DNA from: Cavia porcellus
Taxonomy: Eukaryota; Chordata; Mammalia; Rodentia; Caviidae
Direction: 5' to 3'
Length of the DNA: 64,000 nucleotides
Assembly: GCF_034190915.1 (NCBI RefSeq)
Contig: NW_026947502.1
Coordinates: forward strand, 8,525,785-8,589,784
The position numbers and the translations under genes were made by a program. Positions within the stretch are counted from its first letter, which is position 1. Each line of letters begins with the position of its first letter. Positions 35,138 to 47,647 of the stretch are shown piece by piece. The notes beneath the pieces are model-generated. The model ran no database searches, was not told the DNA's origin, and saw nothing but the letters and a program-made list of their open reading frames with translations.

Positions 35138-35689
35138 CCCTCTCAGTCTCTCTGTTCTCCATTTCACAGACTCTCCAACTTTATAGGTTGGAGTAGGTGG
35201 GTAAGTGAGGACGTCATCCAGTTATCTGCCATCTTCCCTTTACAAATCCTATACAATATTCTTATTTTGAATTGTAGCTTCTGCTTTCTACATGATTCAA
35301 CTAAAACCGAGACAGGAACTTTATATGCCCCATTAAACCTCCATTTAACCCACAGAATCATTTTTCAATATACTTACTTCATTAAGGCAGCTTTTTGAAT
35401 GCATAGCTAAACTCAACTTTTGCAAATATGTGCTAATTTCTCAAAGCATTTCGTTATCAGTATTTTATTTGATCTCTTATGGTCTCTCATGCGGATATTT
35501 TCATTTTATTATTGTGCGTATTTAGGAAGGACTAATTCAAATTTAGAACACAATCCCTGTCATCCTGTGCCCAGCTCTTTTCCAACATTATTGGTGATGA
35601 TGACGATGGTGGTGATGCACATTCTTTGCATGTAGACACTGATTTTAAATGCAATATTCTTACTGACCTGAAAATTTATACAAAGATGA
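35138..35689. other. No recognisable feature
   Basis: No gene or repeat that I can support. Confidence 0.45.
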
Positions 35690-35820
35690 TACTTTGCTGA
35701 CCATTTTACTGGAGAGGAAACCACCACCACTTGGGTAGTTAGGCAACATATCTAAGGTCACATTGCCAATAAGGAGCAGAGCAAGTAGGTTCAGAATCTG
35801 CATCCTCAACCCTCATGAAT
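35690..35820 (+). mobile_element. MIR SINE
   Basis: ACCATTTTACTGGAGAGGAA, then AACATATCTAAGGTCACATT and AGTAGGTTCAGAATCTGCAT form the MIR core and 3' half. Confidence 0.75.
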
Positions 35821-35914
35821 TGTGTCTCTGTCATTCCAGTGTACACTTCAGCTTCAGAAGTCTTGGGTATATAATACCCAAGATTTTTATCTCTAAATGA
35901 TATAAAGGGACAAG

Positions 35915-36050
35915 GATTATTTTCTTGACAGATGAGAAATGCAAGACATGCAATCTGAGTAGGAGACAGATTTGAGAGCACACTGCACATAAAGGACAGA
36001 GCCCATTTGAACCCAGGCTCTTGAATTCCCACCTAAGTTTCCCTGCCATG
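35915..36050 (+). mobile_element. MIR SINE
   Basis: TTGACAGATGAGAAATGCAA and CCCATTTGAACCCAGGCTCT are diagnostic MIR pieces in order. Confidence 0.7.
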
Positions 36051-36289
36051 CTATGTGGCCTGATGTGACCCTCTAGCTGGTATTCCTAAAGGGATTTGAA
36101 ATAAAAAACACTACTGTGAGATATTTTTCTCATGATCTTGTCCAGTACCATTTAAACTAATTTATTGAGGCTTGAGAGACACAACGAAAACGTGGAATAA
36201 GAGAACACTAAACCAGAGAAAAATCCCTGCTTCAAACTTAGAGTTTCTGCTTTTATGGATCAGTTTCCACTTGGGATTTTGTTTGAATA

Positions 36290-36440
36290 AAGAGGAAATG
36301 CACTGCTTTTATTTATGTAACTCTCCATTTTACAGTAGGACAACTAAGGCTCGGAGGACAATCACTGAAGTTACACCACAAGTTAGTGCAGAGAAGAATC
36401 TAGAACTCAGTCAGCCCTGCACTGCTCTGGACTAGCAGTT
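36290..36440 (+). mobile_element. MIR SINE
   Basis: CTCCATTTTACAGTAGGACA, ACTAAGGCTCGGAGGACAAT and GAATCTAGAACTCAGTCAGC give MIR core to 3' half. Confidence 0.75.
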
Positions 36441-37295
36441 TGGTCCCTGGTCCTCACTGACCTTCCTGTGTCTCCTGAAATAAGGCTGAAGGCTGGTCTC
36501 TGACACACACGAAGTGTAAGGTGGACCAATACCTTGACAGTAAATCAAAGTGACTGTATTTCTATTAATGGCATATGCATATGTATACCAGTTAGAAACA
36601 CCCTGCCCTGCATATGTGTATATCATTCACAATGCAACGGGTTTTCTTACATTTGTATTTTCAAAGCTTTTTATAGCATTAATTGCTTCATTAAAGTGAA
36701 GAAAAATGGGAGGGAAGGGATAAACAGGCTTTACTCTCAGGGGGGTAATCAAGTGCCAAGTGGCTTTGAGCTGTCTGTGTATCAGTGAGCGTCTCTCCCC
36801 AGCCGTATCCTCGACAGGTGACACATCTGCTCTCCTTGATGCCTGCCCTGGTGTATTCACGCGTGCGTGTGTGTGCATGTGTGGGCATGCACCCTGTGCT
36901 GTCAGGTTCTCACACACACCAGGTACATGTGGGTGCTGACCTTCTGGCCCAGCATCTGCACGTGCAACATCACTGGGTTTGGACTTCGAAGTGCCGCGCT
37001 GTACCTACACTTTGGCTCCAGTGAACTATGTGACTCTGCGCAATTCAATTGCTTCTCTATTTTTTTTTTTTTTATCTTTTTTTCATCCACAGTCGAGAAA
37101 ATTTCTTGGCCAAGGAACACAAGAAGACCGGGGACTGGTGAAAAGGCTGGCTGTGGATCAGGAGTCATTTCACAGGTGTGAATAGGAAGAGAATCTGAGA
37201 GGTAAGAACAACAGCGTCCCCCTCTCTAGTTCCCCATCATTGCTTCTTCCCTTCTTGTCCACTGCCCCCTTGCCCTGCTTTCTGTTCCCTAAATA
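36441..37295. other. No gene; GT-rich patch and poly(T)
   Basis: A GT-rich stretch lies at 36859-36892 and a T-run at 37060-37073. Open frames up to 104 codons overlap each other on both strands and are not supported. Confidence 0.45.
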
Positions 37296-37425
37296 GGGGG
37301 CTAGGGATTTAGCTCAGCAGCATAAGCACCTGCCTTGCAAGCAGGCAGTCATGAGTTCAATCCCTGGTACCGATAAAAAAAAAAAAAAAAAAAAAAAAGG
37401 AAAAAGACAAATAAAAAAAAATAGG
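37296..37425 (+). mobile_element. ID SINE with long A-tail and 7-bp duplication
   Basis: GGGGGCTAGGGATTTAGCTC, then CCTGCCTTGCAAGCAGGCAG, GAGTTCAATCCCTGGTACCG and a 24-A tail followed by a GGAAAAAGACAAAT motif. A-box TAGCTCAGCAG and B-box-like GTTCAATCC are intact enough to see. AAATAGG at 37291-37297 and 37419-37425 flanks it as a target-site duplication. The body is tRNA-Ala-like. Confidence 0.88.
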
Positions 37426-37439
37426 TCCCTCCTTCCTGA

Positions 37440-37700
37440 CCGTTGCATTTTTTTACTGGTCTCGATCTCACTGGTTCTGCAGCTGTCTCCTCAGCTCCTA
37501 GGTCAGTCTGCTCTGGTGTAAATTTCCAGATGCTTCTCCCTCATCTAAACACCTAGCGGGTTGGCTGCAATTATTTACTCAAATTGGCCTTTGTAGGCAG
37601 ACTAAGCCTCCCTGAAGGCATGAATTGTGGGTCCAGTTTTCATTGTATCCCCAGAGCCTCTGTACGCAAATATTTGTCCGAAGCCTGGTTTCTATAAATA
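37440..37700 (+). mobile_element. Probable L2 3' region
   Basis: AAGCCTCCCTGAAGGCATGA, then TTGTATCCCCAGAGCCTCTG resembles the L2 end (ATGAGGGCAGG ... TATCCCCAGCGCC). Confidence 0.5.
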
Positions 37701-38014
37701 CCATACTCAATATAATTCTTTTTAAATCAAATTCTTAAAATTCAAACTAACCTATAATAGCAGAAAGCAATCAGCAGTTCCCAGGGAACCAAAGAAGAGG
37801 GGTAGATTTTGAGGGGCAACTAGGAATATTTGGGAGTGATCTTGTTTGTGGTGATGGTTTCACAAGAGTATATATGGACCAGCCTGCACATTTTAGATAT
37901 GTGTAGCCCATTGCACTTAACAGTAACACAGTAAACCTGTGAAAATATTGAAGCATAAAGCAAAGAAAAGTGCTGTAACAGAAAAACAAAAAGAAATGAT
38001 TGGTTAAAATGTTC

Positions 38015-38190
38015 GGTGTTAGCTGTGATAGTACAAATTTGTAATCCCAGTGCTCTGAGGGGTACAAGCAAGAGGATTCCAAGTTCAAGCCCAGTTCCTC
38101 CAATTGAGTCCTTTTTATAAAATAAAAGGACTGAGAATTGGGATTCATAGGAAAGCTCTGGATTTAATCCCCATGACCACCAAAATAAAA
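38015..38190 (+). mobile_element. B1-ID chimeric SINE
   Basis: The left half has AAATTTGTAATCCCAGTGCT and GATTCCAAGTTCAAGCCCAG, the 7SL-derived B1-like monomer. A T/A-rich linker precedes an ID-like right half ending AAGCTCTGGATTTAATCCCC, ATGACCACCAAAATAAAAAG. This is the same dimer type as at 30448. Confidence 0.75.
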
Positions 38191-38409
38191 AGTAATAAGT
38201 TATTGGATGCTGAACAGAGCTCAGTGAAGACCAGAGTAAAAATTTCCCTTAGATGGAATGCTTTCAGATACTTAGAGGACCTTAGCCAAATCAGTGGGCA
38301 GAAATCCAACATCGGTAAACAAGCTTTGCAACTGACTAATTTTCTGGCTAGTCACTTCCAGGGGAAAAGACATCCTTTTTTCTTATACCACTTTGCCACA
38401 CTGACAAGA

Positions 38410-38498
38410 TTTTTTTTTTTATAGGTATCAGGGATTGAACTCACAACCACGTGCTTGCAAGGCAGGTGCTTATGCTGCTGAACTAAATCCCCAGCTCC
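38410..38498 (-). mobile_element. ID SINE
   Basis: Minus strand: AGCTGGGGATTTAGTTCAGC, GCACCTGCCTTGCAAGCACG, TGAGTTCAATCCCTGATACC with its A-tail (T-run at 38410-38420 on the plus strand). Confidence 0.85.
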
Positions 38499-39832
38499 TG
38501 TTTTGTTTTTAAGTAATAAAAATGATCCAATGCTAATGGAACAAAGAGGAAAATTATTATAAGGACACAGGAGTGCTTGAGAAAGTGTAAGTCAAGGGTA
38601 ACCTCCCCTAGATTTTAGGAAAAGTCTGAACTCAAATTACAGAATGTAGCTGAAGTCATGAACACAGATGAGCTGTCACCTTTTAGTCACAAATATAAAG
38701 TTCTGGAATAGGGAATATGATTGGTCCAGCTAGGATCAGTGGGCCATCCCCACCCACTCCCACTCAGTTTCAGCTAGGAGGACAGTCATTCAGATGATGC
38801 ACGCTGCTTGAGACCGCTAGGGGACAATGACAGGATGTCTCTTACAGAACAACCTGGATGGACGCTCTGAAACTCTTGGCTAAACTTGCTAGGATTAGCC
38901 AGATACTCAGGGTGGGGATCAGAGCCTCCGACACACAGAAAAAAAAAAAGACACCAAGTATAGAAATGCAAGAAAAGCAAGTACAGAAATTCTGACCCTG
39001 AGATTTGTGCCCTTGTTAAAACACCAGATGGTTTTCATCAAACAATTCTACTCTCAAGAAAAACTCTAAATCTCACTGGAACTCAGGTGTAAATGCATGT
39101 AAACAGCCTGAGGCCCTGCACTTTTGAGAAGAAAGAGTAGAGGGGAAAGTGAGATGGATTTATTTTTTGAGGGAATCCAAGGATTTCAGCTGGAGAGCCT
39201 CGTGCTAATGGTGGTAGATCAGTCATCCTTTCGTGTCCACGCGCTTTAAAAGGGACATCAGCCCATCTGGAAGCCATAAACTAACTTATGCTGGTAATGA
39301 TTAATGCAGTCATTTTGAAATGGTTGTTTCTTCTTTTCTCCTGCAAGTTTGTAAGGAGATGGTGGTACGTTTGGTAAATTTATTGTCACAAAGAGTTCTG
39401 ACTCCAGGTATTTCTGACTTGTTCAGACAGACTACGTTGGAAATCACACCATGGGATGGATATTTTTTAATGCCTGTTTTAGGGTAAGCCCTCAACTCAG
39501 AGCACAAGCAGTTCTGATGACTGAGGAATAATCACTCTAGTGTGGTCACGTTGAATGAACCAAAGCTGAGCACAGCCCGCAAAAATGCCATCATGACGGA
39601 GGGTGAGAAAACAGCAACAGGACTTGGACTGGAGGGGAGCTGACTGGCTTCTTCCAGCCAGAGTCTAAAGAACCAGATCTGCCCGTTGTGCCAATCACAT
39701 GACCATGTTCTTGTGCTCTTTTGCTGTAAATCTCCGCTCTGAGCGCTCAGCAGTCAGGAAATAGTGTGTGAGGTGAATGTCTCCTTCCGTGCTTTCTGCT
39801 ATCAGAGCCGTGACAGAGGAGCAGAAGGCAGG
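38499..39832. other. No recognisable feature
   Basis: No gene or repeat that I can support over about 1.3 kb. Confidence 0.45.
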
Positions 39833-40179
39833 TTCTTTTTTTCTTTTCCCCATCCCAGTTGTTCTTTCCTTTTGAGCAGTTCCCTTCCCTTTTATTTTCA
39901 TACTATCTATTGCACATTTTGGATCCTAGTTGCTATTTCAGTTTTCTATACCAGGGAGACAATATGATGTTTACGTGAGCCAGTCTGATTTATTTCAGTT
40001 ATGAGTAGGGTCTCAAATTGAATCCATTTACCTATAAAAGCCTTTTGTTTATCCTTCTTTATAGCTGAGTAGTACTCCATTGTATAAAAATACCACTTTT
40101 TTTATCCATTCCACATCTGATGGGCATTTGGGTTGTTTCCAAGTTTTAGCTATTACAAATTGTGCTGTTATAGACATAG

Positions 40180-43100
40180 GTGCACGTATATGGTTTAGGC
40201 TTGCCTGATATTTTCAGTTCTTCTGGGAAAATATCCAGAAGGGGGATAGCTAGATCAAATAGGACCTCCAGTCCTAGCTTTTTAAGGAATCTACACACTG
40301 AGTTTCACAGTGGCTTTACCAGTCTACACTCCCATCAACAGAAGAAAAGAGTTTTGGGGTTTTTCCCCCACCACCCTCCCAGCATTTGTTATTGGTTGGT
40401 TTCTTGATGATGGCCATTCTTTCTGGAGTGAGATGGAATCTCAGTGTTGTTCTAATTTGTGTTTCACAAATGACCAGTGATGTTGGGAATTTAGTTGCCA
40501 TTTGTATTTCTTCATCTGAGAAGTGCACATTTGTCTCACATGCCCGTTTTTGGAGTGGGTCTTTGAATTTGGGGAGGGCTGATTTTTTTCACTTCTTTGT
40601 ATGTTCTATATAGAAATCTTTGTCTGAGGGACAATTAACTAAAAGCTTTTCCCCCTCATTTTGTGGCTTTTCTTTTCACTCTGTTGTGATTTCTTTTGAA
40701 GAGCAAACACTTTTTAATAAGATGAGATCCCAGTTGTTGATTCTTCAAAGTACTTCCCTTGCAAGTTTGGGTTTTGTTCATGGATTCTTTGCCTATACCT
40801 ATGTTTTCAAGATTTCTACCTACTTTCTCTTCCAGTAGATTTAGTGTTTCTGATTTAGTCTTTAGATCTTTGATATATTTTTACTTTAGCTAGTGCATGA
40901 TAATAGGAAAGGGTCAAGTTTAAGTCTTTGGCATGTGGAAATCCATGTTTTCCAGAACCATTTATTAAAGAGGCTCTGTTTCTTCCAGTGAACATATTTG
41001 GCACCCTTGTCAAAGATAAGGTGGATGAATGTCTTTATAGTTGTGTCTGCCTCCTCTAATCTATTCCACAGATCCATTTTTGCCTGGTACCTTGTGGATT
41101 TTATCACAGCATCTTTGTAGTATAATTAGTTATTGCAAAGCCTCCTGCCTTGCCTTTGCTTCTCAAGATTGCTTTTCCTATTCGAGGTCTCTTCGATTTC
41201 CAGATGAATTTTAGAAATGTTTTCTCTAGATCCATGAGGTATGCTAACGTTATTTAGATCAAAATTGCAATAAGTTCATGTAACAGTTTTGGGAATACGA
41301 CCATTTTCACAGTGTTGGTTCTTTTTATCTAAGAATAAGAGTTATCTTTCCATCTTCTGATATCCTCTTCAATCTCCTTTTTCAGAGCACTGAAATTTCA
41401 AGATATAGATCTTTTATGTCCTTTGTTAGATTGATTACTAAGAATTTCATTGTTTTGGATGTTATTGTGGAAGGTTTTGTTTCTCTAATTTCTCCCAGTG
41501 CATTTGTTGTTTGTGTACAGGAATGTTGATTTTTGAGTGTTGACTTTGTATACAGCTGCACTGCTGAATTTATTAATTCTAGTAGTCTTTTGGAGGAGTT
41601 TTTGGGTCTTCTATGTAGAGTATCATGACTTCTGCAAATAATAATTTCACTTCTTCCTTTCCTATCCTTATTCATTTTATTTCTCTCTCGTCTCTATTTG
41701 CTCTGGCTTGTGTTTCTAGGTCTATATTGAATAGGAGTAGTGACAGTGGACATACTTGTCTTATTCTTGATTTTATAGTGAAAGCTTTCAGTTTTTGTTC
41801 TTTTAGTATGATGTTGGTTGTTGGTTTGTCATAAATGGCTTTTATCAGATGGAAGCAGAGACCGTCTATTCCAATTTTCTCTTGTGTTTTTATCATGAAT
41901 TAGTTTTGCACATTATCACAAGCTTTTTCAGCATCTATTGAGGTGATCATGTGATTTTTGCCTTTGGCTCTGCTAATATGGCATAATATGTTTATTAACG
42001 TTGGAGTACTGAACCCTTCCTGCATTCCTGGTACAAATGCCATTTGGACATAGTATATAATCTTCTTGTTGATTTGTTGCATTCTGTTTGCTAGTATTTT
42101 ATTGAGGATTTTTACATTTATGTCCATTAGAAAGATTGGCCTGTAGCTCTCCTTTTTTGTTGGGTCTTTCTCTGGTTTTGGTATCAGAGTAACACTCCAG
42201 GAATGAATTAGAGAAAATTTCTTCCCTTTCAATTTTGTTAAAGAGTGTGAGGTGTATTGGTGTTAAATCGGCTTTAAATCTCCTGTGAAATTCAACTGTG
42301 TATTCATCAAGACCTGTGCTGTTCTTTGTTGCTAAGTTTTTAATATTTTCAATTTCACTAACTGATATTGGGTTATTCAAATTTTTATATCTTTTTTATT
42401 TAACCTTGGTAAATCATGCTTCTAGGAATCTGCCCATTTATTCTGTTTTCCAGCCTATATGAGTAAAAGTTTTTGGAGTAGGTATTGATGATCTGAATAT
42501 CCACAGGATCTGTCATGATTTCACCTTTCAATTCCTCATTGAATGACTTCGAATTTTTTCTTTCCTTTGCTTGATGAGTTTGGCTAGGGGTTATCAATTT
42601 TGTTTATTCTAAGAACAAACTCTTTGATTCATTTATTCTTTGTATTTTCTTAGTCTCGACTGTGTTAATTTCTGCTCAGATCTTTATAATTTCATCCCTT
42701 CTATCAGCTTTGGGCTTCACTTGTTCTTCTTTTTCTAGAAGTTTGAGATTCAGTATTAGATAATCATTTGTGCTCATTCTGTTTTCTAGTTACAAGAATT
42801 CACTGCTATAAATTTCCTTCTTGGGTGTGCTTTCATTGCGTCCCACAACATCTGGTATGCAGTATCTACATTTTCATTTGATTATAGATATTATTTAATA
42901 TCTATAGATATTATAGATATTATTTAATTGGTGTGACCCATTGATTGTTCAGGAGGTTGCTATTAAATTTCCATGTGTTTTTGGAGTGTTTGCAGTTTCT
43001 TTTGCCATCTATTTCCGTGCACTATAATCGGATAGTATACATGGGATAATTTCAATTATTCTGCATTTATTAAGCATGGTCTATGGGCTAGTATATAGTG

Positions 43101-43830
43101 TATTTTAGAGAATGTCCCATGTGCAGCTGAGAAAAATGAGTATTCTGATATCATTGAATGGAACACTTGTAAATGTCTACTAAGTCCATTTGTCCAAGGG
43201 TTTAATTAAGTTCTGTTATTTCTTTGCTGACTTTTTGTCTAATTGATCTATCTCTTTGTGACAATGGGATATTAAAGTTCCCAATTACAATTGGGTTAGT
43301 ATTTCCTTTTTCTTATCTATTAATATTTGTCTAATATAGTGTATGCTCCCATATTATATGCATTTATAATTATGAGAGTTATCTCTTCCTCTTGAATTTT
43401 TCCCCTAATAAGTAACATTCTTTATCTCTTTGAATCATTTTTGTTTTGAAGTTCACATTGTCTGCAAACAGAATAGCTACCTCTATTTTTTTCTATTTGT
43501 TCTTGTTTCATGGAATGTTGTTTTCTAATCTTTGACTTTTTAGTGTATGGGCTTCTTTTTTAAGTTAAATATGTGTTTTGTATACTGCATATTGTTGGAT
43601 CTTATTTCTTGATTCTTCCTGCCAGTCTGTTTCTTTTGATTGGTGTACTGAAGCCATTTACGTTTATGGGTATAGCTGGTGTGTACTGGCTTCTCTTCAT
43701 CATGTTATTTTCCTGTTGCTGGTTCCATGCTTTTTCCTTCTCTACAGTTGCTTGCCCTGCCTGGTGGTTTCTTTTTGTCATTATTTTGGAAATTGTGGTC
43801 ATTTTTATTTCCTTCTAGAATATCTCTCAG
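40180..43830 (-). pseudogene. L1-B ORF2, heavily broken
   Basis: Order on the minus strand: endonuclease (43080-43830, with INVNGFSTPIKRNRLAG near 43650), then RT (41382-42380, with [27 protein letters not shown] and [13 protein letters not shown]), then C-terminal domain (40316-41110). The RT catalytic loop near 41630-41645 reads FAEVM, so the two Asp residues of FADD are both changed. A short AT-rich tandem (about 42880-42935) disrupts the interdomain region. Non-functional. Confidence 0.82.
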
Positions 43831-43929
43831 TATTCTTTGTAGGATTGATTGAGTGGACATAAATTTTTTTGGTTGTTCTTTGTCATGGAAGTATCTTATT
43901 TCTTCATTAATTTGGAAATATTTTGTAGG

Positions 43930-44660
43930 GTACATAAATCTGGGTTGGAAGTTGTTTTCTTTCAGGGCTTGAAATACTTCATTCCAAAGTCCCCTTGACT
44001 TGAGATTTTGTATTCAGAAGTCAGTTATGATTCTAATGGGCTTTACTTTATAGATAATCTGTTTCTTTTCTTTAATGATTTTCAATATTATGTTCTTGTG
44101 CTGAGTTTCTGGTATCTTGATTATTATACATCTGAGTGTTGATTTGTTTCAGTTATGGATTTTTGTGGAGTTATGTATGTCTCAATAACTGATGTAATAT
44201 TCTGTTCCCATTCTTGGAAATTTTTATACTATTACTTAAGCAAATAGTTTTTCTTATGTCATTTGTGTTGACATCTTTTTTTATTGACACCTATCAAACT
44301 TATATTGTTTTTCTTTGTACCATTTTGGAGCTGTTGAATTGTGACTTCATGGTCCCTTGTTATTTGTAAGAGATCTTTCCTTTCATGATCACTAGCTGAA
44401 ATCCTGTCTTCAAGGTCTGGAAGTGTATCTTCAGCTTTGTTCAAATGGTTTTGCCAGCTCTCAGTGTAAGTTTTAATTTTCTGGATATCTTTTGTGTCTG
44501 TCTCATGCATTCTGTTTCTTTCCTATATTGTTCATTGAAAGTTTCTATCATTGTCCTATGCTGCTGTCCTTTTTTTTAATCTCTGTCTTCTGTAGCTATG
44601 CTGAGCAATACCTCCATTAAATTAATCATTTGTTTCTTGAGAGATTATTTCTGACATACT
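43930..44660 (-). pseudogene. L1-B ORF1, broken
   Basis: The minus-strand frame 44259-44510 has SWQNHLNKAEDTLPDLEDRI, the end of the ORF1 coiled coil, followed by NGTKKNNISLIGV, the start of the RRM. The RRM and C-terminal domain (43930-44250) are interrupted. The trimerising coiled-coil N-terminus would lie at 44510-44660. It corresponds to ORF1 of L1-C at 57.2-58.3 kb. Confidence 0.72.
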
Positions 44661-45345
44661 TTTCTCTATAGGCCCATGGATTTATTTCTTTACTTCACTT
44701 GCTATCTTTTCAGAAATTTCCAGTGTGTGTCTTCCAATGTCTCTTCCAATGTCAATGCCTCCTGTACTTGTTCTGCATGGACTGGAGGCCTGAGATTGCA
44801 TCTTGCTTTTTGTCTTGTCATTTTCACCTCTTGGTTCATGTTTGGTCTTTTAAATCTTGCTTGTCTGTTGCATGTGTCTTAGTCAGTGTCCTACTGTTTG
44901 GCTGGCATTCACCAAGTTGCCAGGTCCCACAGTAGGGGATGTGTCAGTCATCTGAATTCCTCCTGTGAGACCAGTTAAGTGAGCCCTGGATTCTTTTGGG
45001 GCTGACTAGCCTAGGAACATTGATGTGAACCAACCCTTAGTTTGTATTATTACTGCTGTTTCAGATTTTTCCAGGCTGCCAGATCTACTGTCCATGGTGT
45101 GCACCCCAGTAAGGCCCCTTCTGTGTTACTAGTAGTCTCACAGGCCCATCTGGTTTCCCCTGAATGGCGAGGGGCCTCACTGGCACTCTCACAGTGCTTC
45201 CCAGAGCCCTCTGTGTGGAGAGCTCACCCGTATCCTCACTGGCTTGCTGAGACACTCCAGATTGGAGGAGGAGTTGCCAAGGCTCCCGGCAGCCCCCTGA
45301 AGTCTTCTGGGTGGAGGAAGGGCTCACCCAGTCTCTCTATATTTA
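44661..45345 (-). promoter_or_regulatory. L1-B 5' UTR (decayed internal promoter)
   Basis: Upstream of ORF1, GC-richer sequence such as GGTGAGCCCTTCCTCC and GGTGAGCTCTCCACACAGAG on the minus strand is placed where the L1 internal promoter lies. Similarity to the L1-C 5' UTR is only partial, suggesting another subfamily. Confidence 0.5.
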
Positions 45346-45424
45346 ATTTGTTCTTCTACAAACACCTATAATGTGCTTCCTTTATCAGCAGTGACACTAT
45401 TATCCCTTTAGTTTTCAGATAACT

Positions 45425-46130
45425 GGAATTATCTTTGAATCCTCCCTCTTCATCATCTTTCATCTCAAACTTAATCACATCTTAAATTGAGTTTTGCTTT
45501 AAAATACATTTTGAGCTTCTCACTGTGTATTACCATCTTTTCCAATCCACCACCTTCTCTTATCTGCCAATTGCAGGAGTTTCCTTACATATCTACTTGC
45601 ATTTATAGTCAACCCTTCTAAATCATTTCTGAAGTCTATTGCTAGAGAAATCTTACAGTGAAAATTTTGTGGCTTTCCCTGTTAGGAATATGACTTTCAA
45701 TTGTTTCTTCTTGTCTTTGGAATAAGGATCCTAACCTTTGGCCTGGCTTTCAAAGATACCTGCAACTGATCTTTGCCCATGCTTCCCTCTACGGCCTCAT
45801 CCCCTGTAATTCAGCTCCACCTCAGGCTACGGATCACCCTCAGAGTCTTGAGCAGTCTATTCTCGCTCACATGTGTAAATTTGAACAAGCAGTATCCATC
45901 AACTACAGTAGTGCCTCCTTCCTCTTCTGCCAATTTTCTGGGTGAATCCAGGTTAGGTTTTGTGTTGTACATTGCTTCTTCATAAAACTTACTCCAAAGA
46001 TAAATTAATTATTTAACATCCTTTCCACTAAACTGTTAGTCTCAGGAGGACGAAAATCATCTGCTTCATTTACCACTGCATTTAACTTTTGGCACAGAAC
46101 CTGACAATGTGTATCTGTTCACAACTTCAA
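45425..46130 (+). mobile_element. L2 LINE fragment
   Basis: GGAATTATCTTTGAATCCTC, CTGATCTTTGCCCATGCTTC, then TAGTCTCAGGAGGACGAAAA and TTGGCACAGAACCTGACAAT follow L2 order from late ORF2 to the 3' end. Confidence 0.65.
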
Positions 46131-47639
46131 TGATGATCCAGAAAAGGGGATATCTAAGCAAAGTGTGGGGGGCTCCAAGGGACAAGTCTAGGTGAAGAAA
46201 CTTGAAATCCATGTCCTATTTCCAAAGCCGTCTGAGGGCTTTTGCAGTTCCTCTCTTTTTCATTACTCTTGGTTTTAGACATTCCCTCTGCCACCACGTC
46301 CCTGAACTTCCATCAATCTGAAGGCAAAGATGGTGCTTTGTCACCCCTATGCCTTCAAGAAGTGATATAGGACCAGCCAAAGAGTGATGCAGAGCCCAGC
46401 CAGGTTAGGATAGGTTAAGCTACATTGGAAAAGGAGCACCTAGCTCTCAACACTGGATTGTTTATTTCATACGGTTCACTGCAAGTATAGCTTTATCTGC
46501 AAGGCCACTGAGCTTTATAACATGGTTACATACATGTAACAACTACTCCTATGGAAATACTTCTTCCAAGGTTGGAAATGACTCACACTTCATTTGCCAA
46601 AGCAAATCATGTGGTCTGGGCATGCTTAACTTAAAAATAGATATAATACACTCATATAATATATATTATATATAATCATTTTTAGAGAAATGGAATGTGG
46701 TTTTCAGTAAACAATAATAATGTCTGCCAGGAAACAGGTGTCAGGTCAATTTTGAGTAAATAATTAAATAATAATAATCATAATAGACTAAGAACAAGCA
46801 TCCTCCCTGTGTTGAAGCATATCTGAGTGTCTGGTAAGTAATACAGCTGTAATACCAGTTCCCGGGATCTGAATCACACCTACTTACTACAGGAAACTGT
46901 CATTCCAAAACTCCAGTCCTGGGTTTCCTAACTTCTTCCCCTCTGATGACCCTAAGCTTCCACATCAATTCAGTCTCATCTTTACTGAAGTCCTATCACT
47001 TCAGGTCCTGTAAAGTGTCAACATCAGTGCTATCCACTGCCACCTGTATTTCCAGCCCATTCCCTGGAATCCCTGTGTGAAGCAGCCCTTGACCTCCCTT
47101 ATTTATTTCCACCCATTGATCATGTCATTTCTATGCCATCCTTCATCCCTTGCCTTGCCTTCCTGCCTCCTACCCCTCTTTATTTGAATTAGGTCATCTG
47201 ATTGTCATCATAGTCATTCTCTTTGACACGCTTTAATTCCCCGCTGCATTTCCTGATTTCCTGAATGCATCATATCTGCTTGTCTAACCTACTATCCTGG
47301 GCAAATTTAACTCTTCATTCACTGAGGACAGGCACTGAGCAACAGGCAAGGCCAGAAAATGAACTCCCACCAAATTCCCGATTCAGCTTTAAACTTATGA
47401 TCAATAAGTAAGTTTTTAAGGTTGCCCCACAACCATCCACACACTGTTCCCCTGGTGTTCTCTCCCTCCCACTTCCCAAGTAACTAGTTCACATTTTCTC
47501 ATTTCTTCTCAATCCGTCATCTCTTCTCCCCCCACCGTCATGTACAGCCTCTGACCTTGCTTTGCTTTGACAAAAATGAAATAGTTAATAATAAAAACAT
47601 CCCCCATACTCCACAGTAATCTCTTCATGCCTGTTCACT
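46131..47639. other. No gene; AT microsatellite near 46653-46675
   Basis: AT-rich in its first half with a short (AT)n run at 46653-46675. C-rich single-copy-looking sequence after 46900 might be degraded L2, but I could not support it. Confidence 0.4.
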
Positions 47640-47647
47640 CTGTCAGT

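Larger units (their letters stand above)
39833..45345 (-). mobile_element. L1 retrotransposon B, near full length, decayed
   Basis: Minus-strand L1 with an A-rich 3' end at about 39833, 3' UTR, ORF2 (C-terminus to endonuclease), ORF1 and a GC-richer 5' UTR ending near 45345. Many more substitutions and breaks than L1-C indicate greater age. No convincing flanking duplication seen. The 5' edge is judged only by the change from GC-rich L1-like sequence to L2. Confidence 0.85.

Noticed and set aside
37296..37377. tRNA gene
   Set aside because: A and B boxes are present, but the anticodon arm and acceptor pairing do not hold and the A-tail plus duplication show an ID SINE.
43573..43862. Hydrophobic 81- and 94-codon plus-strand frames
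   Set aside because: Antisense of the L1-B endonuclease; the same artefact as at 9.4-9.7 kb.
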